Below are positions 62,491 through 64,000 of a stretch of DNA of 64,000 nucleotides, piece after piece. The stretch is from Companilactobacillus pabuli (GTDB taxonomy: Bacteria; Bacillota; Bacilli; Lactobacillales; Lactobacillaceae). Each line of letters begins with the position of its first letter. Within the stretch, counting starts at the first letter, position 1. The stretch spans positions 434,001 through 498,000 of the forward strand of contig NZ_CP049366.1 in assembly GCF_014058425.1 (NCBI RefSeq), in the 5' to 3' direction. Below the pieces are notes generated by a model. That model had not been told where the DNA came from. It saw only the letters and a list, made by a program, of their open reading frames with translations, and ran no database searches. A program made the translations under genes and the position numbers.

Positions 62491-63450
62491 ATGACAAATT
62501 TTGTTACTGTATCACAATTGGTAAAAGATAATGAATTAAAAGTTTATAGCGGCGAAGAGCTTCTTGAAGGTAAAAAAGTTATTACTAGTGATATTTCTCG
62601 TCCAGGAATTGAGTTAACTGGTTACTTTGACTATTATCCTAGTGAAAGAATTCAATTATTTGGACAAACTGAATCGGCTTATTCACGTTCAATGACAAGC
62701 AACAACCGTTATAAGGTTATGTTGGAATTGTGTCGTGAAGATACGCCAGCACTACTTATTTCTAGAAATATTCAACCTAGTAAAGAAATTTTGCAAGCGG
62801 CTAAGGAACACAACGTACCGGTAATTGGTTCGACTTTACCTACAACAAGACTTTCTAGTATGATTACTGAATACCTCGATGAAAAATTAGCACCTAGAGA
62901 ATCCATCCACGGTGTTTTAGTCGATGTTTATGGTATTGGAATCCTATTGACAGGACATTCTGGAATTGGTAAGAGTGAAACAGCTTTGGAACTAGTTAAG
63001 AGAGGTCACCGTTTGATTGCTGACGATCGTGTCGATGTTTACCAACGTGATGAAAAAACTATCGTTGGTGAAGCTCCTAAGATTTTAAATCACTTGCTAG
63101 AAATTCGTGGTATCGGAATTATCGATGTGATGAATCTCTTCGGTGCCGGTGCTGTTCGTTCCAAGAGTGAAATTCAATTGATCATCAATTTGGAAAATTG
63201 GTCAGCTGATAAGAATTACGATCGAATCGGAACTTTGGAAGATAAGCGTACTTTCTTTGACGTTGATGTTCCTCAAATCACTGTACCAGTTAAAGTTGGT
63301 CGTAATATTTCTATCATTATTGAAGTTGCGGCGATGAACTATCGTGCTAAAAAGATGGGCTACGATGCCACTAAGAAATTCGAAGATAATTTAGGCTTAT
63401 TGATCAAAGAAAATGAAGCCAAAACAAAAAATGATGGAGAAGGTAAGTAA
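62491..63450 (+). CDS. hprK: HPr kinase/phosphorylase
   Basis: HprK phosphorylates HPr on Ser46 when sugar is plentiful and removes the phosphate when it is not; HPr-Ser-P is the CcpA corepressor. The 319-residue product has Walker [10 protein letters not shown] (about 154-162), the family signature [15 protein letters not shown] and DDRVDV. Its stop shares one base with the lgt ATG (TAATG), the conserved hprK-lgt arrangement. Confidence 0.96.
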   Translation: MTNFVTVSQLVKDNELKVYSGEELLEGKKVITSDISRPGIELTGYFDYYPSERIQLFGQTESAYSRSMTSNNRYKVMLELCREDTPALLISRNIQPSKEILQAAKEHNVPVIGSTLPTTRLSSMITEYLDEKLAPRESIHGVLVDVYGIGILLTGHSGIGKSETALELVKRGHRLIADDRVDVYQRDEKTIVGEAPKILNHLLEIRGIGIIDVMNLFGAGAVRSKSEIQLIINLENWSADKNYDRIGTLEDKRTFFDVDVPQITVPVKVGRNISIIIEVAAMNYRAKKMGYDATKKFEDNLGLLIKENEAKTKNDGEGK

Positions 63451-64000
63451 TGAGTTTTAACCTATTAGCATTGAATCCAATTGCGTTTAATCTGGGGGGA
63501 TTACAAGTACATTGGTATGGAATCATCATTGCCTTAGGCGCTTTAGTAGGTGTCATTATGGCAATGCGTGAGGCCAAAAGACGTCATCTCGATCCAGATA
63601 ATATTTTGGATTTAGTCTTGTATGGGGTACCGATTGCCTTAGTTGGTGCTCGATTGTATTATGTGATTTTTGAATTGCCATTTTATCTGGCCAATCCGAG
63701 TGAAATTATTAAGATTTGGCACGGTGGAATTGCCATTTATGGTGGTTTGATCGCTGCTTTTATCGTATTACTAGTCTTGTGCAAAAAGAGAAATATTTCT
63801 CCTTGGTTGATGTTAGATATTGCAGCACCATCAGTCTTATTTGGTCAAATTGTTGGTCGTTGGGGTAATTTCATGAATCAAGAGGCTTTTGGTGCCAAAA
63901 CTAGTTTAGACTTTTTGCAATCATTGCATTTGCCACATTTTATTATTGAACAAATGTATATCAATGGAGCTTATCGTCAACCAACATTTTTGTATGAATC
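63450..64000 (+). CDS. lgt: Prolipoprotein diacylglyceryl transferase, 3' truncated by window end
   Basis: Lgt transfers diacylglycerol from phosphatidylglycerol to the lipobox Cys of lipoproteins such as PstS and the 3208 lipoprotein. About 183 residues are visible: the start [43 protein letters not shown] and the signature [13 protein letters not shown]. The membrane helices continue past the end of the window. Confidence 0.95.
   Translation, partial: MSFNLLALNPIAFNLGGLQVHWYGIIIALGALVGVIMAMREAKRRHLDPDNILDLVLYGVPIALVGARLYYVIFELPFYLANPSEIIKIWHGGIAIYGGLIAAFIVLLVLCKKRNISPWLMLDIAAPSVLFGQIVGRWGNFMNQEAFGAKTSLDFLQSLHLPHFIIEQMYINGAYRQPTFLYE

Overview
The window is chromosomal DNA of a low-GC Gram-positive bacterium of the family Lactobacillaceae. 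The evidence is the AT-rich composition, purine-rich ribosome binding sites with many TTG/GTG starts, a Lactobacillus leichmannii-type B12-dependent ribonucleotide reductase, SLAP and WxL surface-protein domains, and the gene neighbourhoods spx/mecA/coiA/spxH/relQ/nadK, ftsK/ymfFHI/rodZ/pgsA/cinA/recA/rny, comFA-comFC-hpf-secA-prfB and phoPR-pst-phoU-hprK-lgt. A Companilactobacillus-like species is my best guess, but the genus is an inference. I see no rRNA, tRNA, CRISPR array, prophage or insertion sequence.

Layout. 1-6330: a truncated MMPL-type membrane transporter, a small membrane protein plus lipoprotein pair, a secreted three-repeat SLAP protein, a small membrane protein, and a 0.5 kb gene-free stretch ending in tandem NrdR-box-like sites. 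6331-11241: rtpR, then a CopY-controlled copper exporter operon with two cop boxes. 11440-16675: an orphan ribbon-helix-helix antitoxin-like gene, a divergent Bce-type peptide-sensing and detoxification module (histidine kinase and regulator leftward, ABC transporter rightward), and an HmoB-like ABM protein. 16720-25498: a metallo-hydrolase, spx, a GC-rich 50-bp tandem repeat, a BspA-like LRR surface protein, mecA, coiA, a WxL/Ig-like surface protein and spxH. The two large surface proteins bracket mecA-coiA and share a C-terminal domain.

25645-33318: relQ-nadK-pseudouridine synthase-mgtE in one tightly packed operon, then leftward cutC, uppP and a lactonase, and a rightward AI-2E-family permease. 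33330-49000: trmL with a leader that carries a strong terminator, a DUF1149 gene, ftsK, the ymfF/ymfH/ymfI set, rodZ, pgsA, a short cinA, recA, rny, tagO, a membrane-tethered XRE regulator, yigZ and comFA. 49300-64000: comFC, hpf (with a cre-like site on its -35), secA, prfB (programmed +1 frameshift), phoPR, pstSCAB1B2-phoU, a PspC protein, yvlD, hprK and a truncated lgt.

The genes tie together in several ways. Spx, its ClpXP adaptor SpxH and the ClpC adaptor MecA form a regulated-proteolysis group. CoiA, CinA and ComFA/ComFC are transformation proteins, and the first three have a similar short motif upstream. PhoPR probably controls the Pst phosphate importer. HprK and the cre-like site before hpf point to CcpA-type catabolite control. 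The most noteworthy items are the tandem NrdR boxes at rtpR, the shared competence-gene motif, the leader/terminator before trmL, the cre-like site at hpf, the paired surface proteins, and the palindromic 50-bp repeat after spx.
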